Source: Pseudomonas sp. G34
Lineage (GTDB): Bacteria; Pseudomonadota; Gammaproteobacteria; Pseudomonadales; Pseudomonadaceae
DNA: 64,000 bases
NCBI RefSeq assembly: GCF_031119625.1
Contig: NZ_JAVHZV010000020.1
Span: forward strand, 1 to 64,000
Reading direction: 5' to 3'
The position numbers were made by a program, and so were the translations under genes. Every line of letters begins with the position of its first letter. Within the stretch, counting starts at the first letter, position 1. The notes under the pieces are model-generated. The model searched no databases. It worked only from the letters and a program-made list of their open reading frames with translations, and had not been told where the DNA came from. Shown piece after piece: positions 14,400-23,436 of the stretch.

Positions 14400-15455
14400 T
14401 CAGGCGCGAGCCGCCAGGTACTCGCGGTGCAGCACGCCCACCAGCTCCGCCGCCGGCATCGCGCGCGCCAGTGCCGCACCCTGCCCGGCCCAATGGGCCG
14501 CGAATTCGGCGTTGCCGGCCTTGCCGGCGGCGGCGATCAGCTGCTTGCCGGCATCGTAGGCGATACCAAACCCCGGCACCTCAGGGTGGCCGGGGGCGCC
14601 CACCTCAACCATGAACCGATTGACGATGCCACGCGCCGGGCGCCCGGAAATCACCGAGGTGACCTGGGTCACCTGCGCCCGCTGGCTGCCCAGCATGCGC
14701 CGATAGGCCTGGTTGGCGGCCGACTCCGGGCAGAGAATGAACGCAGTACCCAGTTGCGCGGCGCAGGCGCCCAGGTTCATGACCGCGGCGATACCGGCGC
14801 CGTCCATGATGCCGCCAGCGGCAATCACCGGGCACGACAGGTGCTTGACCAGCACCCGCACCAGGGCCAGGGTGCCGATGCCCTGATCGCCACGCTGCGG
14901 CTCGAACACGCCGCGGTGGCCGCCGGCCTCGATGCCCTGGGCGACGACGATGTCGATGCCCGCCTCCTGGGCCAACACCCCTTCCTCCAGAGTCGTGGCC
15001 GAGGCCAGCAGGGTGATGCCGGCCTGCTTCAGGGCATCGATACGCTCCTGCGGGGGCAGGCCCAGATGAAAGCTGACGATGGGCGGGCGCTCTTCCAGGA
15101 GCACCTGCAACTGCCCTTCATCCTCCTGGAAACTGCAGTAGATATCACGGATAGCCTCTGGCGCAGCGGCGCCAAACTCGGCGAAATAAGGCTGCAGGTG
15201 CGCCAGCCAGGCCTGCTGCTTGTCGCTATCGGCAACGCTCAGGCGGTGGCAGAACACGTTGATGTTGAAGGGTTTGCGGGTGACCGCGCGGGTTTCCCGG
15301 ATCATCTGCCGGCCGGCCTCGGCCTGCACCGCAGCGATGGAAATCGAGCCCAGCCCGCCCGCATTGCTGACCGCCGCGGCAAGAGCCGGTGTGGCGGTGC
15401 CCGCCATGGGTGCCTGGATGATCGGAAGGTCGATACCCAAAACGGCGCAGCTCAT
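14400..15455 (-). CDS. Nitronate monooxygenase (2-nitropropane dioxygenase family)
   Basis: FMN-dependent TIM-barrel oxygenase that oxidises alkyl nitronates such as propionate 3-nitronate; cytosolic detoxification. The 351-residue protein shows [27 protein letters not shown] at the N-terminus, the FNINVFC strand, the catalytic-histidine motif GIEAGGHRG near residues 173-181, [17 protein letters not shown] and [12 protein letters not shown] for phosphate binding. These are class I NMO hallmarks. It is a single gene, separated by about 100 bp from the sugar kinase stop. Confidence 0.88.
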   Translation of the reverse strand: MSCAVLGIDLPIIQAPMAGTATPALAAAVSNAGGLGSISIAAVQAEAGRQMIRETRAVTRKPFNINVFCHRLSVADSDKQQAWLAHLQPYFAEFGAAAPEAIRDIYCSFQEDEGQLQVLLEERPPIVSFHLGLPPQERIDALKQAGITLLASATTLEEGVLAQEAGIDIVVAQGIEAGGHRGVFEPQRGDQGIGTLALVRVLVKHLSCPVIAAGGIMDGAGIAAVMNLGACAAQLGTAFILCPESAANQAYRRMLGSQRAQVTQVTSVISGRPARGIVNRFMVEVGAPGHPEVPGFGIAYDAGKQLIAAAGKAGNAEFAAHWAGQGAALARAMPAAELVGVLHREYLAARA

Positions 15456-15559
15456 AAGGCGATCCTCAACGAAGCGTAATCAGGGACCCCGGAAGATAGC
15501 GCAACTGGCCTCACCAGGGCCACGACGCGGACGGCCCTGGCACCAGGCGATGCAGCCAG

Positions 15560-16522
15560 TCAGCCGAGCGCCGGCATGTTCGGCATCGCCTGCACAGGGA
15601 TCAGTGCGCCCGGGTGCTGGATCACCCTGCCCGCCAGGCGGTGCCCCCAGCGTGCCGCCGCCTCGGGCTGGCCGCCACCCAGGCGAGCGGCCAGGTAGGC
15701 TGCGCTGAAGGAATCGCCGGCGGCCGTGGTGTCGACCACCTGCTCGACCGGTTCGGGGGCCACCTCGGCGCGGCCATCGGCGCTTTGCAGCAGGCAGCTG
15801 CGCGCACCCCGCTTGACCACCACCTCGCCCACGCCGAGCCCAGCGTAGTGATCGAAGAGCTGCTCCGGCGTGGCGAACCCGAACACGGCGACGTCGTCCT
15901 CCCAGGTGACCAGCGCAATGTCCACCAGGCCCAGCAGCGCTTCGTAGTGCTTTCGCGCCTCGGCCGCACCGGGCCACAGGCGCGGCCGGTAGTTGTTGTC
16001 GAAGATTATCCGCGTACCTCGGCTGCGCGCCTGGCCCAGGGCCTGCAGCAGACGCTCACGCCCCTCGACGGTGAGGATGGCCAGGCTGATGCCACTGAGA
16101 TACAGCGTGTGATAGTCGCCAAGAGCCGCCAGCAGCGCATCGGCGCCCGGGCCATCGAAGCAATGAAGGGCGGCGGATTCGCCCCGCCAATAGAGAAAAT
16201 TCCGCTCGCCCTGGGCGTCGGTCTCGATCATGTACAGACCCGGCAACCGGTCCGCCAGCACGCGCACGCGGCCATCCCCGACGCCCTCGTCACGCCAGCG
16301 TGCGCGCATCGCCTGGCTCATGGGGTCGTCACCCAGGGCGGTGAGGTAGTCGACCGTCACGCCCTCGCCGCGGCACAGGCGGCTGAGGTAGACCGCCGTG
16401 TTCAGCGTATCGCCGCCGAAGCCTTGGCGCATGCCGCCGTCAGCGTGCCGTTGCAGCTCGACCATGCACTCGCCGATCAGGCCGACCGTTATCGGCGATG
16501 TCTGGTTGGTTGGGGTCGACAT
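15560..16522 (-). CDS. kdgK: PfkB-family sugar kinase, probable 2-keto-3-deoxygluconate kinase
   Basis: Predicted to phosphorylate 2-keto-3-deoxygluconate to KDPG, feeding the Entner-Doudoroff route. The 321-residue ribokinase-fold protein has an N-terminal GGDTLNTAVYLSRL segment and the C-terminal PfkB signature DTTAAGDSFSAAYLA with the catalytic Asp near residue 272. The start MSTPTNQTSP at 16522 has GGGAG upstream; a longer frame to 16642 has no support. It lies 53 bp after the PLP deaminase gene on the same strand. Substrate is inferred from family resemblance and from the neighbouring deaminase/deacylase; another keto-sugar acid is possible. Confidence 0.82.
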   Translation of the reverse strand: MSTPTNQTSPITVGLIGECMVELQRHADGGMRQGFGGDTLNTAVYLSRLCRGEGVTVDYLTALGDDPMSQAMRARWRDEGVGDGRVRVLADRLPGLYMIETDAQGERNFLYWRGESAALHCFDGPGADALLAALGDYHTLYLSGISLAILTVEGRERLLQALGQARSRGTRIIFDNNYRPRLWPGAAEARKHYEALLGLVDIALVTWEDDVAVFGFATPEQLFDHYAGLGVGEVVVKRGARSCLLQSADGRAEVAPEPVEQVVDTTAAGDSFSAAYLAARLGGGQPEAAARWGHRLAGRVIQHPGALIPVQAMPNMPALG

Positions 16523-16575
16523 GGAAGCTCCCGTATCGGCGTGCAGCAGGGTTGAATGGGCCATCTGCCGGACAA

Positions 16576-17781
16576 TCAGAAATACGTCGGCATCGCTTCC
16601 ACCACGTTCAACGCCTCGTCGACCAGCAGCACCTGCCGCCATTTGTCGAAGGTGAGACAGGGGTGCGAGGTGCCGAAGGAAATAATGTCGCCGACCTCCA
16701 GGGTGGCGCCGGCCGGCACCGACAGGAACAGGTGCTGGTCCATGATCATGCGCACGCCCCAGCCGCGCACGTCCTGCGCGGCCCGGCCGTCTCGGTACAG
16801 GCGCTGGGGCATCGGCAAGTCGGGGTCGCAGCCGATGTCGCGCTTGCCGAGCGCGACGATGGCCAGGCCCGGCTCGGGCAGCGACTGCACATGGGCGAAC
16901 ACTTCCAGGGCGGGCAACAACTCGCCCTCGAGATCCGCATGCCGCGCCTTGACCTCCTCCATCGCCCCGGCATACAGCTTGTGGTCATGCACCACGTAGC
17001 AGCCGGGGCGCAGCAACGGGATGTACTGGCCACGCAGATCGGCGCGGTCGAAGGCTTCGGCGATCAGGTCGAACCACTTCGAGCCGGACGCGGTGACCAC
17101 CGGCTTGTCGCCCGTAAAGGCATGGCTGCGTTTCAGGCGCATCAGGGTGTCAACCAGGCGCGCGCCATAGGCCCGCACATCGGCAATCGGCGTCTGCCCG
17201 CCGATGATGCCCTCGTAGCCCTCGATACCGGACAACACCAGGGCGCTCGACTGCTCCAGCGCCAGCAGCAGCGCCTCCAGCTCGTCATCGTTGCGCACGC
17301 CACAACGGCCACCCTCGACGCCCAGCTCGATCATCACCTGCAGGCGCACGCCGCGGGCGGCGAAGAACTCATCCAGCGCGCGGACATTGGCCACGCTGTC
17401 GACCACGCAGTGGAATTCCGCACCCCTGGCGATCAACTCGGCCACCACTGCCATGTTCGCCGCGCCGACCAGTTGGTTGGCCATCAGCAGGCGCGTCACG
17501 CCGTGCTCGAACGCTGCCGCGCACTGGGTGGCGGTGGCCAGGGTAATGCCCCAGGCCCCGGCTGCGAGCTGGCGATGGAACAGCGCCGGCGTCATGGTGG
17601 TTTTGCCGTGGGGCGCCAGCCGCGCAGCGTGGCGCTCGGCGAAGGCTTGCATCCAGGCGATGTTGTGCGCCAGTGGCGCCTGGTACACCACCGCGGCCGG
17701 CAGGCTGACATCGCGCAGCAAGGCGCGCCCGGTTCCGATGATCGCGGCCTTCTCCATGCTGTTCAGCTCAGCAGGTTTCAT
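16576..17781 (-). CDS. PLP-dependent D-amino acid/D-glucosaminate deaminase-like protein (DSD1 fold)
   Basis: Fold-type III PLP enzyme of the D-threonine aldolase / D-serine dehydratase-like group. The 401-residue protein has the PLP lysine in APHGKTTMTP (near 57), an alanine-racemase-like barrel (MIELGVEGGRCGVR, GIEGYEG) and C-terminal SHPCLTFDKW (near 375), where His and Cys bind a metal in characterised DSD1 enzymes. ATG at 17781 has GAGGG upstream. Known family activities are D-serine dehydratase, 3-hydroxyaspartate dehydratase and D-glucosaminate dehydratase. The KDG-kinase-like neighbour favours the last, which yields 2-keto-3-deoxygluconate; this is inference. Confidence 0.82.
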   Translation of the reverse strand: MKPAELNSMEKAAIIGTGRALLRDVSLPAAVVYQAPLAHNIAWMQAFAERHAARLAPHGKTTMTPALFHRQLAAGAWGITLATATQCAAAFEHGVTRLLMANQLVGAANMAVVAELIARGAEFHCVVDSVANVRALDEFFAARGVRLQVMIELGVEGGRCGVRNDDELEALLLALEQSSALVLSGIEGYEGIIGGQTPIADVRAYGARLVDTLMRLKRSHAFTGDKPVVTASGSKWFDLIAEAFDRADLRGQYIPLLRPGCYVVHDHKLYAGAMEEVKARHADLEGELLPALEVFAHVQSLPEPGLAIVALGKRDIGCDPDLPMPQRLYRDGRAAQDVRGWGVRMIMDQHLFLSVPAGATLEVGDIISFGTSHPCLTFDKWRQVLLVDEALNVVEAMPTYF

Positions 17782-17954
17782 GTCTGGATCCCTCTCGATT
17801 TTCGGGGTGCGAAAGGCTGCAACGGCGCCTTGCGGGGTCACCTGGATTGAATCACGGAAAATAACTATCACAAATAATTTTTTTAAGTTAGAAATTAACA
17901 AAGGCCATGCGCGGCTGTTCCGGCCGTGCCCTGGGTCTGCCTCGGAGCCCTGAA
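17782..17954. promoter_or_regulatory. Divergent AT-rich control region of the deaminase/RpiR locus
   Basis: This spacer separates the minus-strand deaminase/kinase pair from the plus-strand RpiR gene. About 45 bp (17857-17900) are strikingly AT-rich in otherwise GC-rich DNA, with three similar blocks GAAAATAACT, CAAATAATTT and GAAATTAACA. This is the natural place for both promoters and for the RpiR operator. Confidence 0.5.
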
Positions 17955-18818
17955 GTGAATCTGGAAATCGACATCCTGTCGCGCATCACCGAACGCTACC
18001 CGACCCTGCGCGAAGCCGAGCGCAAGGTCGCGGCCATGATCATCGACGATATCGATTTCGTGACCAGCGCCAACATCTCCAGCATCGCCGCCCGTGCCGG
18101 TGTCAGCGATGCCAGCGTCACCCGCTTCGCCAAGTCCATCGGCTGCCAGGACGTGCGCGAACTCAAGCTGCGCCTCGCGCAATCGCTCGCCGTGGGCCGC
18201 CGCTTCATTCAAGAGGCCAGCGAAGAAGACGGCATCGGCGCGGTGTACGAGATCGCCAAGCAGACCCTCGACCTCAACCGCGAGCTGATCGCCAACGCCG
18301 ATATCGAGGGCGCCCTCGACCTGCTCGACGGCGCCCGGCAGATCGTCATCTTCGGCGCCGGTGGCGGCTCGGTGGTGCTCGCCCAGGAGATGCAATTCCG
18401 CCTGGTGCGCCTGGGTTATGCCGTCAGTTCGTACTCCCAGGCGCTGATGCCGCGCATGGTCGCCGCCACGCTCGACCCCGGCGATGTGGTGGTGGCGCTG
18501 TCGGTGACCGGCTTCACCCCGGAGATCGTCGACGCGGCGCGCATCGCCCGCAGTTACGACGCCCAGGTGCTGGCGCTGACCGCCTCGGATTCACCCCTGG
18601 CCCAGCAGGCCAACGTGATCCTGCCGATTGCCGCCCGGGAGACCGACTTCATCTATCACCCCTCGTCATCGCGCTACGCCATGCTGGCGGCCATCGACGT
18701 GCTTGCCATGAGCCTGGCGCTGCGCCATCGGCAGCGCTCGCGCGACAAACTGCGGCGCCTGAAACTGACCCTCGACAGCCACCGTGGCGGCGACAACCGC
18801 CAGCCGCTGGGAGACTGA
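17955..18818 (+). CDS. MurR/RpiR-family transcriptional regulator
   Basis: DNA-binding regulator with an N-terminal HTH (residues about 1-77: TLREAERKVAAMIIDD, SISSIAARAGVSDASVTRFAKSIG) and a C-terminal SIS sugar-phosphate-binding domain (about 110-250: QIVIFGAGGGSVVLAQEM, VVVALSVTGFTPEIVDAARIA). The start is taken as GTG at 17955 because GGAG lies seven bases upstream and the protein (287 aa) then begins where the family does. It is divergent from the deaminase/kinase genes and followed by the deacylase after a few bases, so it is probably the local regulator responding to a sugar-acid phosphate. Confidence 0.9.
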   Translation: MNLEIDILSRITERYPTLREAERKVAAMIIDDIDFVTSANISSIAARAGVSDASVTRFAKSIGCQDVRELKLRLAQSLAVGRRFIQEASEEDGIGAVYEIAKQTLDLNRELIANADIEGALDLLDGARQIVIFGAGGGSVVLAQEMQFRLVRLGYAVSSYSQALMPRMVAATLDPGDVVVALSVTGFTPEIVDAARIARSYDAQVLALTASDSPLAQQANVILPIAARETDFIYHPSSSRYAMLAAIDVLAMSLALRHRQRSRDKLRRLKLTLDSHRGGDNRQPLGD

Positions 18819-18821
18819 GGC

Positions 18822-20279
18822 ATGTCACCGCACGCCAACCTGCTGATTCGCGACGTACAGCTCATCGATGGCACCGGCGCCGCGCCCTACCAGGGTGACC
18901 TGGCCGTACGCGGCGAGCGCATCGTCGCGCTCGGCGACCTGCGCGACTGGTCAGCCGACACCTGTATCGAGGGCCACGGCCGCTGCCTGTCTCCCGGCTT
19001 CATCGACGTGCACACCCACGACGACAGCAACGTCATCCGCATGCCGCAGATGCTGCCCAAGCTCACCCAGGGCATCACCACGGTCATCGTCGGCAACTGC
19101 GGGATCAGCGCCTCGCCGGTGCGCCTGCCCGGGCCCGGCGTGCCAGACCCCATGAATCTCCTGGGCCGCCTCGAGGATTTCCGCTACCCGACGTTCGCCG
19201 CCTACGCCGAAGCGGTCAGCGCGGCGCAGCCGAGCGTCAACGTCGCGGCACTGGTCGGTCATACCGCGTTGCGCGCCACTGTGATGGACAGTTTCGACCG
19301 CCCGGCCAGCACCGAGGAAATCCGCCAGATGCGCAGCGCCCTGCGCCAGGCCCTGGCCGAGGGTGCCATCGGCCTGAGCTCGGGGCTGGCCTACATGAAT
19401 GCGCGACACGCGCCCGCGGCGGAGATGCACGCCCTGGTCGAAGAGGTCGGCGCAGCCGGCGGACTCTATACCACCCACCTTCGCGACGAGTTCGCCGGGC
19501 TGCTCGACGCCATGGACGAGGCCGTGGCGACCGCCCGCCATGGCCAGGCGCCACTGGTGATCTCCCACCTCAAGTGCGCCGGCGTCGGCAACTGGGGCAC
19601 GGCGCCCCTGGCCCTGGAAAAACTCGAGCGGGCGGCGCGGCAGCACAGCTGCCACTGCGACTGCTACCCCTACACCGCCGGTTCATCGACCCTGGACCTG
19701 GGCCAGGTCACCGACGACTTCGAGATATTCATCACCTGGTCCGACCCACACCCGCAGATGGCCCGCCAGACCCTGCAAGCCATCGCGGCCAGCTGGGGCG
19801 TCTCGCTGCTCGATGCCGCGCGGCGCCTGCAGCCGGCCGGCGCGGTGTATCACAACATGGCCGAAGACGACATGCAGCGCATCCTGCAGCACCCGCTGAG
19901 CATGGTCGGCTCCGACGGCCTGCCCAACGACCCCCACCCGCACCCCCGGCTGTGGGGCGCGTTTCCGCGGGTGATCGGGTATTTCTGCCGAGACCTGGGC
20001 CTGTTCAGCCTGCCCGCAGCCATTCACAAGATGACCGGGCTGTCGGCCCGCAACTTCGGCCTGTTCGACCGCGGCGAGCTGCGCGTCGGCGCCTTTGCCG
20101 ACCTGACGCTGTTCGACTTCGCCGAGGTGCGCGACCGCGCCACCTTCGCCAACCCCATCGCCGCGGCGCAGGGCATCGAACTGGTGGTGGTCAACGGCGC
20201 AGTGGCCTACCGCCACGGGCAGCTCGAAGCGCGCGCCGGCCGCCTGCTCACACGCCCCTCTCAATCCCCCCAATCCTGA
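18822..20279 (+). CDS. N-acyl-D-amino-acid deacylase (D-aminoacylase family)
   Basis: Zinc amidohydrolase that removes the acyl group from N-acyl-D-amino acids. The 485-residue protein has the N-terminal beta segment LLIRDVQLIDGTGAAPYQGDLAVRGERIVALG, the metal site GFIDVHTHDDSNVI (near 62), NCGISASP with the family cysteine ligand, THLRDE and SHLKCAG histidine motifs, and VGSDGLPNDPHPHPRLWG. It is the second gene of the plus-strand operon. With the neighbouring deaminase, KDG-kinase-like gene and RidA, the natural substrate could be N-acetyl-D-glucosaminate rather than a proteinogenic D-amino acid; context cannot exclude the latter. Confidence 0.88.
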   Translation: MSPHANLLIRDVQLIDGTGAAPYQGDLAVRGERIVALGDLRDWSADTCIEGHGRCLSPGFIDVHTHDDSNVIRMPQMLPKLTQGITTVIVGNCGISASPVRLPGPGVPDPMNLLGRLEDFRYPTFAAYAEAVSAAQPSVNVAALVGHTALRATVMDSFDRPASTEEIRQMRSALRQALAEGAIGLSSGLAYMNARHAPAAEMHALVEEVGAAGGLYTTHLRDEFAGLLDAMDEAVATARHGQAPLVISHLKCAGVGNWGTAPLALEKLERAARQHSCHCDCYPYTAGSSTLDLGQVTDDFEIFITWSDPHPQMARQTLQAIAASWGVSLLDAARRLQPAGAVYHNMAEDDMQRILQHPLSMVGSDGLPNDPHPHPRLWGAFPRVIGYFCRDLGLFSLPAAIHKMTGLSARNFGLFDRGELRVGAFADLTLFDFAEVRDRATFANPIAAAQGIELVVVNGAVAYRHGQLEARAGRLLTRPSQSPQS

Positions 20280-20301
20280 TCATGATCCAAGGAGAAAACC
20301 C

Positions 20302-20694
20302 ATGAGCATCAAACGTTATGGCGCCGAAGGCGGAACCGGAACCGGCGGGCAGAAGCTGCCCTTCTCACGCGCGGTGGAGGCCGGCGGCTGGCTCTACGTG
20401 TCCGGCCAGACGCCCATGAAGGACGGCGAGGTGGTCGAAGGCGGCATCATCGAACAATCGCGCCTGGCCTTCCAGAACTGCCTCGACATCATGGCCGAGG
20501 CCGGCTACGGAGTCGAAGACGTGGTGCACGTGACCACCGTGCTCACCGATGCGCGCTACTTCAGCTCGTTCAACAAGGTATTCAAGGAGATCTTCGGCGA
20601 CCACCCACCGGCGCGCATCTGCAGCGTCCAGGACCTGGTGGTGGACTGCAAGGTCGAGGTCGACGTGAAGTGCTTCAAGGCCTCGCGCGCCTGA
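20302..20694 (+). CDS. RidA/YjgF-family protein
   Basis: 130-residue RidA-fold protein. Family members hydrolyse enamine/imine intermediates released by PLP dehydratases. Visible features are LPFSRAVEAGGWLYVSGQTPM, the NCLDIMAEAGY helix and PPARICSVQDLVVDCKVEVDVKCF with the key arginine near residue 104. AAGGAGAA lies upstream. It follows the deacylase by 22 bp. Pairing with a PLP deaminase gene agrees with a role in speeding imine hydrolysis to the keto acid, or in protecting against it. Confidence 0.9.
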   Translation: MSIKRYGAEGGTGTGGQKLPFSRAVEAGGWLYVSGQTPMKDGEVVEGGIIEQSRLAFQNCLDIMAEAGYGVEDVVHVTTVLTDARYFSSFNKVFKEIFGDHPPARICSVQDLVVDCKVEVDVKCFKASRA

Positions 20695-20807
20695 CCCCCT
20701 AGCCAGAAGAGCAGCACCCTTCATCACCGCAGTACCGAGCCGGCGCCAGGTTGCCCGGCTCGCTGACAGCCACCTCGATCAACAATCATTCCAATCTGAG
20801 GTCAGGT

Positions 20808-22277
20808 ATGAACAGCAACATCTTTCTCGGCAGTTTCTTCGTCTACCTCCTGGCCATGATCGCGCTGGGCTGGTGGGTGTCGCGCAATCACCGCTCCAGC
20901 GGCGATGACTTTCTCCTCGGCGGGCGCAGCATTCCGCTGTTTCTCACCATCGGCACCACCGTCGCGACCATGGTCGGCACCGGCTCGAGCATGGGCGCGG
21001 TGGGCTTCGGCTACAACAACGGCTGGGCCGGCGCGCTGTACGGCATCGGCGGGGCCATCGGCATTCTGCTGCTGGCGGTGCTGTTCGCCTCGGTGCGCAA
21101 GTTGCGCTTCATGACCATGAGCGAGGAGCTGGCCTACTACGTGGGCGGCAGCCGGGTGGTGCGCAACGTGGTGGCGCTGCTGATCTACATCGCCAGCATC
21201 GGCTGGCTGGGCGCGCATATCCTCGGCGGCGGCATGTACCTGGCGTGGATCACCGACATCGACCTGAACACCGCGAAATTCGTGGTCGCCATCGGCTTCG
21301 GCCTGTACTGCGTCATCGGCGGCTACCTGGCCGTGGTGTGGACCGACACCATCCAGGCCATCCTGCTGTTCATCGGCTTCATCGCCATGGCGGTATTCGC
21401 GCTGATCGAGATCGGTGGCTTCGAGCACCTGGCCGACAACATGGACATCAGCACCACCGGTTTTCTGGGCATCAGCAGCCTGGGATTGATCCCGGCGATT
21501 TCCCTTGCCGCCGTGGTCGCCATCGGCGTGCTGGCCACGCCGTCCTTTCGCCAGCGCATCTATTCGGCGGACTCGGTCGGCAGCGTGCGCCGCTCCTTCG
21601 TGTTCACCGGCATCCTGTACCTGGGCTTTTCCATCATTCCGGCGATCATCGGCATGGCCGCGCACACCCTGGCGCCGAATCTGGAAAACAGCAATTACGC
21701 CTTCCCATTCCTGGCCACCCAGGTGTTGCCGCTCTGGCTGGGCTTGCTGGTGATGATCGCCGGGCTTTCCGCGACCATGTCCAGCGCCAGCTCGGATGCC
21801 CTGGCCGGCGTGTCGATCATGATGCGCGACCTCTACATCCTGGTCACCGGCCATACGCCGCCGGCCGACCGCGTGGTGCGCTATTCGCGCTTCGCCCTGC
21901 TGTTCACCATCGGCATGGCGCTGGCCTTCGCCCTCACCTCGGACAACATCATCAGCTACATCACCAAAATGATCGCCACGGTCATGGCCGGCATGTTCGT
22001 CTGCGCCATCCTCGGCAAGTTCTGGGGCCGCTACAACTGGCAAGGCGCGATTGCCACCCTGGTCGCGGCCTCCAGCACCTCGCTGGCGATCATCAGCCAT
22101 GCCGGCTGGAGCGCCTACTGGGGCAACCCCAGCATTCCCGCGGTTATCGCGGCCGTGGTGGCGGGCGTGGTGGTGTCGCTGCTCACCCCACGCTGCCAGA
22201 TCACCAAGGAGCAGGCGCTGGCCCGGGTGACCGAAGAGCGCCAGGCGATGGAAACGCCGGTGAAGATCGTTTCCTGA
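20808..22277 (+). CDS. Sodium:solute symporter (SSS family)
   Basis: Inner-membrane Na+-coupled transporter of 489 residues with about 13 hydrophobic helices (IFLGSFFVYLLAMIALGWWV; GAIGILLLAVLF; YCVIGGYLAVVWTDTIQAIL; LLVMIAGLSATMSSASSDALAGVS). The start at 20808 has AGGTCAGGT upstream. The substrate cannot be read from sequence; as last gene of the deacylase-RidA operon it most likely imports the acylated amino acid or sugar acid that the operon degrades. Confidence 0.9.
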   Translation: MNSNIFLGSFFVYLLAMIALGWWVSRNHRSSGDDFLLGGRSIPLFLTIGTTVATMVGTGSSMGAVGFGYNNGWAGALYGIGGAIGILLLAVLFASVRKLRFMTMSEELAYYVGGSRVVRNVVALLIYIASIGWLGAHILGGGMYLAWITDIDLNTAKFVVAIGFGLYCVIGGYLAVVWTDTIQAILLFIGFIAMAVFALIEIGGFEHLADNMDISTTGFLGISSLGLIPAISLAAVVAIGVLATPSFRQRIYSADSVGSVRRSFVFTGILYLGFSIIPAIIGMAAHTLAPNLENSNYAFPFLATQVLPLWLGLLVMIAGLSATMSSASSDALAGVSIMMRDLYILVTGHTPPADRVVRYSRFALLFTIGMALAFALTSDNIISYITKMIATVMAGMFVCAILGKFWGRYNWQGAIATLVAASSTSLAIISHAGWSAYWGNPSIPAVIAAVVAGVVVSLLTPRCQITKEQALARVTEERQAMETPVKIVS

Positions 22278-22559
22278 GAACCTGGTGACGATCCTTTAGA
22301 CGACGTAAAGAGGCTGCGACAACGCAGAAGCCACCACTCAGCGATTCATTGTGGTAATGCACCAACGTCCGCTCCCGCCTTTTTTTGCAGTCAACGCGCT
22401 GAAGTCGAGCCGAAGCGTCGTTTCCTGACAGCGTGGCGGATCAAAACTGCTTTTCAGCGCGCGCGGCAACCGGCACCTTAGAGGCCTGCCGGCCCGCGCG
22501 CTTTAGCATGCGGCGCAAACGGCCTCTGCCCTGCGCGACATTTTCAGGCGTTCTACCCG

Positions 22560-23414
22560 ATGAGTCTTCGCACCGCCCACCTGCAACTCCACGGCGCCGC
22601 CCTGCTGGTCGGCGTCTCGGCCCTGTTCGGCGAGTCGCTCAACGTCAGCGCCAGCATGATCGTGCTTGGCCGCTCAGCCTTCGCGCTGCTGGCGCTGAGC
22701 CTGTTCTGCCTATGCCTGGGCAAGCGGCCCTGGCGCGGCGTCAGCACGCCCACCGCGGCCAAGCTGCTGGCCACCGGCGTGACGCTGGGCGCGCACTGGC
22801 TGCTGTTCTTCATGGCGGTGCAAACCGGCGGGGTCGCCGTGGCGACCCTGGGCTTTGCCTCGTTCCCCGCCTTCACCGCCTTGATCGAACGCGTGGTGTT
22901 CGGCCAGCGCCTGGGGCGCAGCGATCGCTGGATTCTGCTGCTGGTGTCGATCGGGCTGCTGCTGATCACCCCGTCATTCGATCTGCGCGATGGCGCCACC
23001 GTCGGGTTGCTCTACGGCGTGCTGTCCGGCGCGGTGTATGCGGCGATTGCCGTGGCCAACAAGCATGTCTCTGGCAGGGTCGATGGCCTGGTGTCCTGCT
23101 GGTGGCAATGCCTGGCCATCAGCCTGGCCCTGCTGTTCTGGTGCCTGCCGGAAGTGCCGACCATCAGTACCGGGGACTGGTGGCAGCTGGCGGCGCTCGG
23201 CGTGTTGTGTACGGCCCTCGCCTACAGCCTGTTCATCGCCTCGCTGCGCCATGTACGCGCGCACACCGCGGCAGTGGTGATCACCATGGAGCCGATCTAC
23301 GCCATCGCCGGTGCCTGGCTTATCTTCGGCACCGTGCCGACCGCCGGCATGCTGCTCGGCGGTTTGCTGATTCTCGGCGCGGTCGCCTGGTCCGGGCTGC
23401 AGAGCAAGCGCTAG
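22560..23414 (+). CDS. EamA/DMT-family transporter
   Basis: 284-residue inner-membrane protein with ten predicted helices in two EamA repeats (first about 10-140, second about 150-280: SGAVYAAIAVANKHVSG, AVVITMEPIYAIAGAWLIFGTVPTAGMLLGGLLILGAV). The family exports amino acids or other metabolites. It lies 280 bp downstream of the SSS gene on the same strand; the spacer has no gene and no convincing terminator, and no clear Shine-Dalgarno sequence precedes the ATG. Co-expression with the deacylase operon is possible but unproven. Confidence 0.85.
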   Translation: MSLRTAHLQLHGAALLVGVSALFGESLNVSASMIVLGRSAFALLALSLFCLCLGKRPWRGVSTPTAAKLLATGVTLGAHWLLFFMAVQTGGVAVATLGFASFPAFTALIERVVFGQRLGRSDRWILLLVSIGLLLITPSFDLRDGATVGLLYGVLSGAVYAAIAVANKHVSGRVDGLVSCWWQCLAISLALLFWCLPEVPTISTGDWWQLAALGVLCTALAYSLFIASLRHVRAHTAAVVITMEPIYAIAGAWLIFGTVPTAGMLLGGLLILGAVAWSGLQSKR

Positions 23415-23436
23415 AAATGCATGGATGGCAGCCCTG

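Noticed and set aside
22278..22559. Small gene or ncRNA between the SSS and EamA genes
   Set aside because: No good ribosome-binding site, no coherent coding frame and only short weak hairpins were seen.
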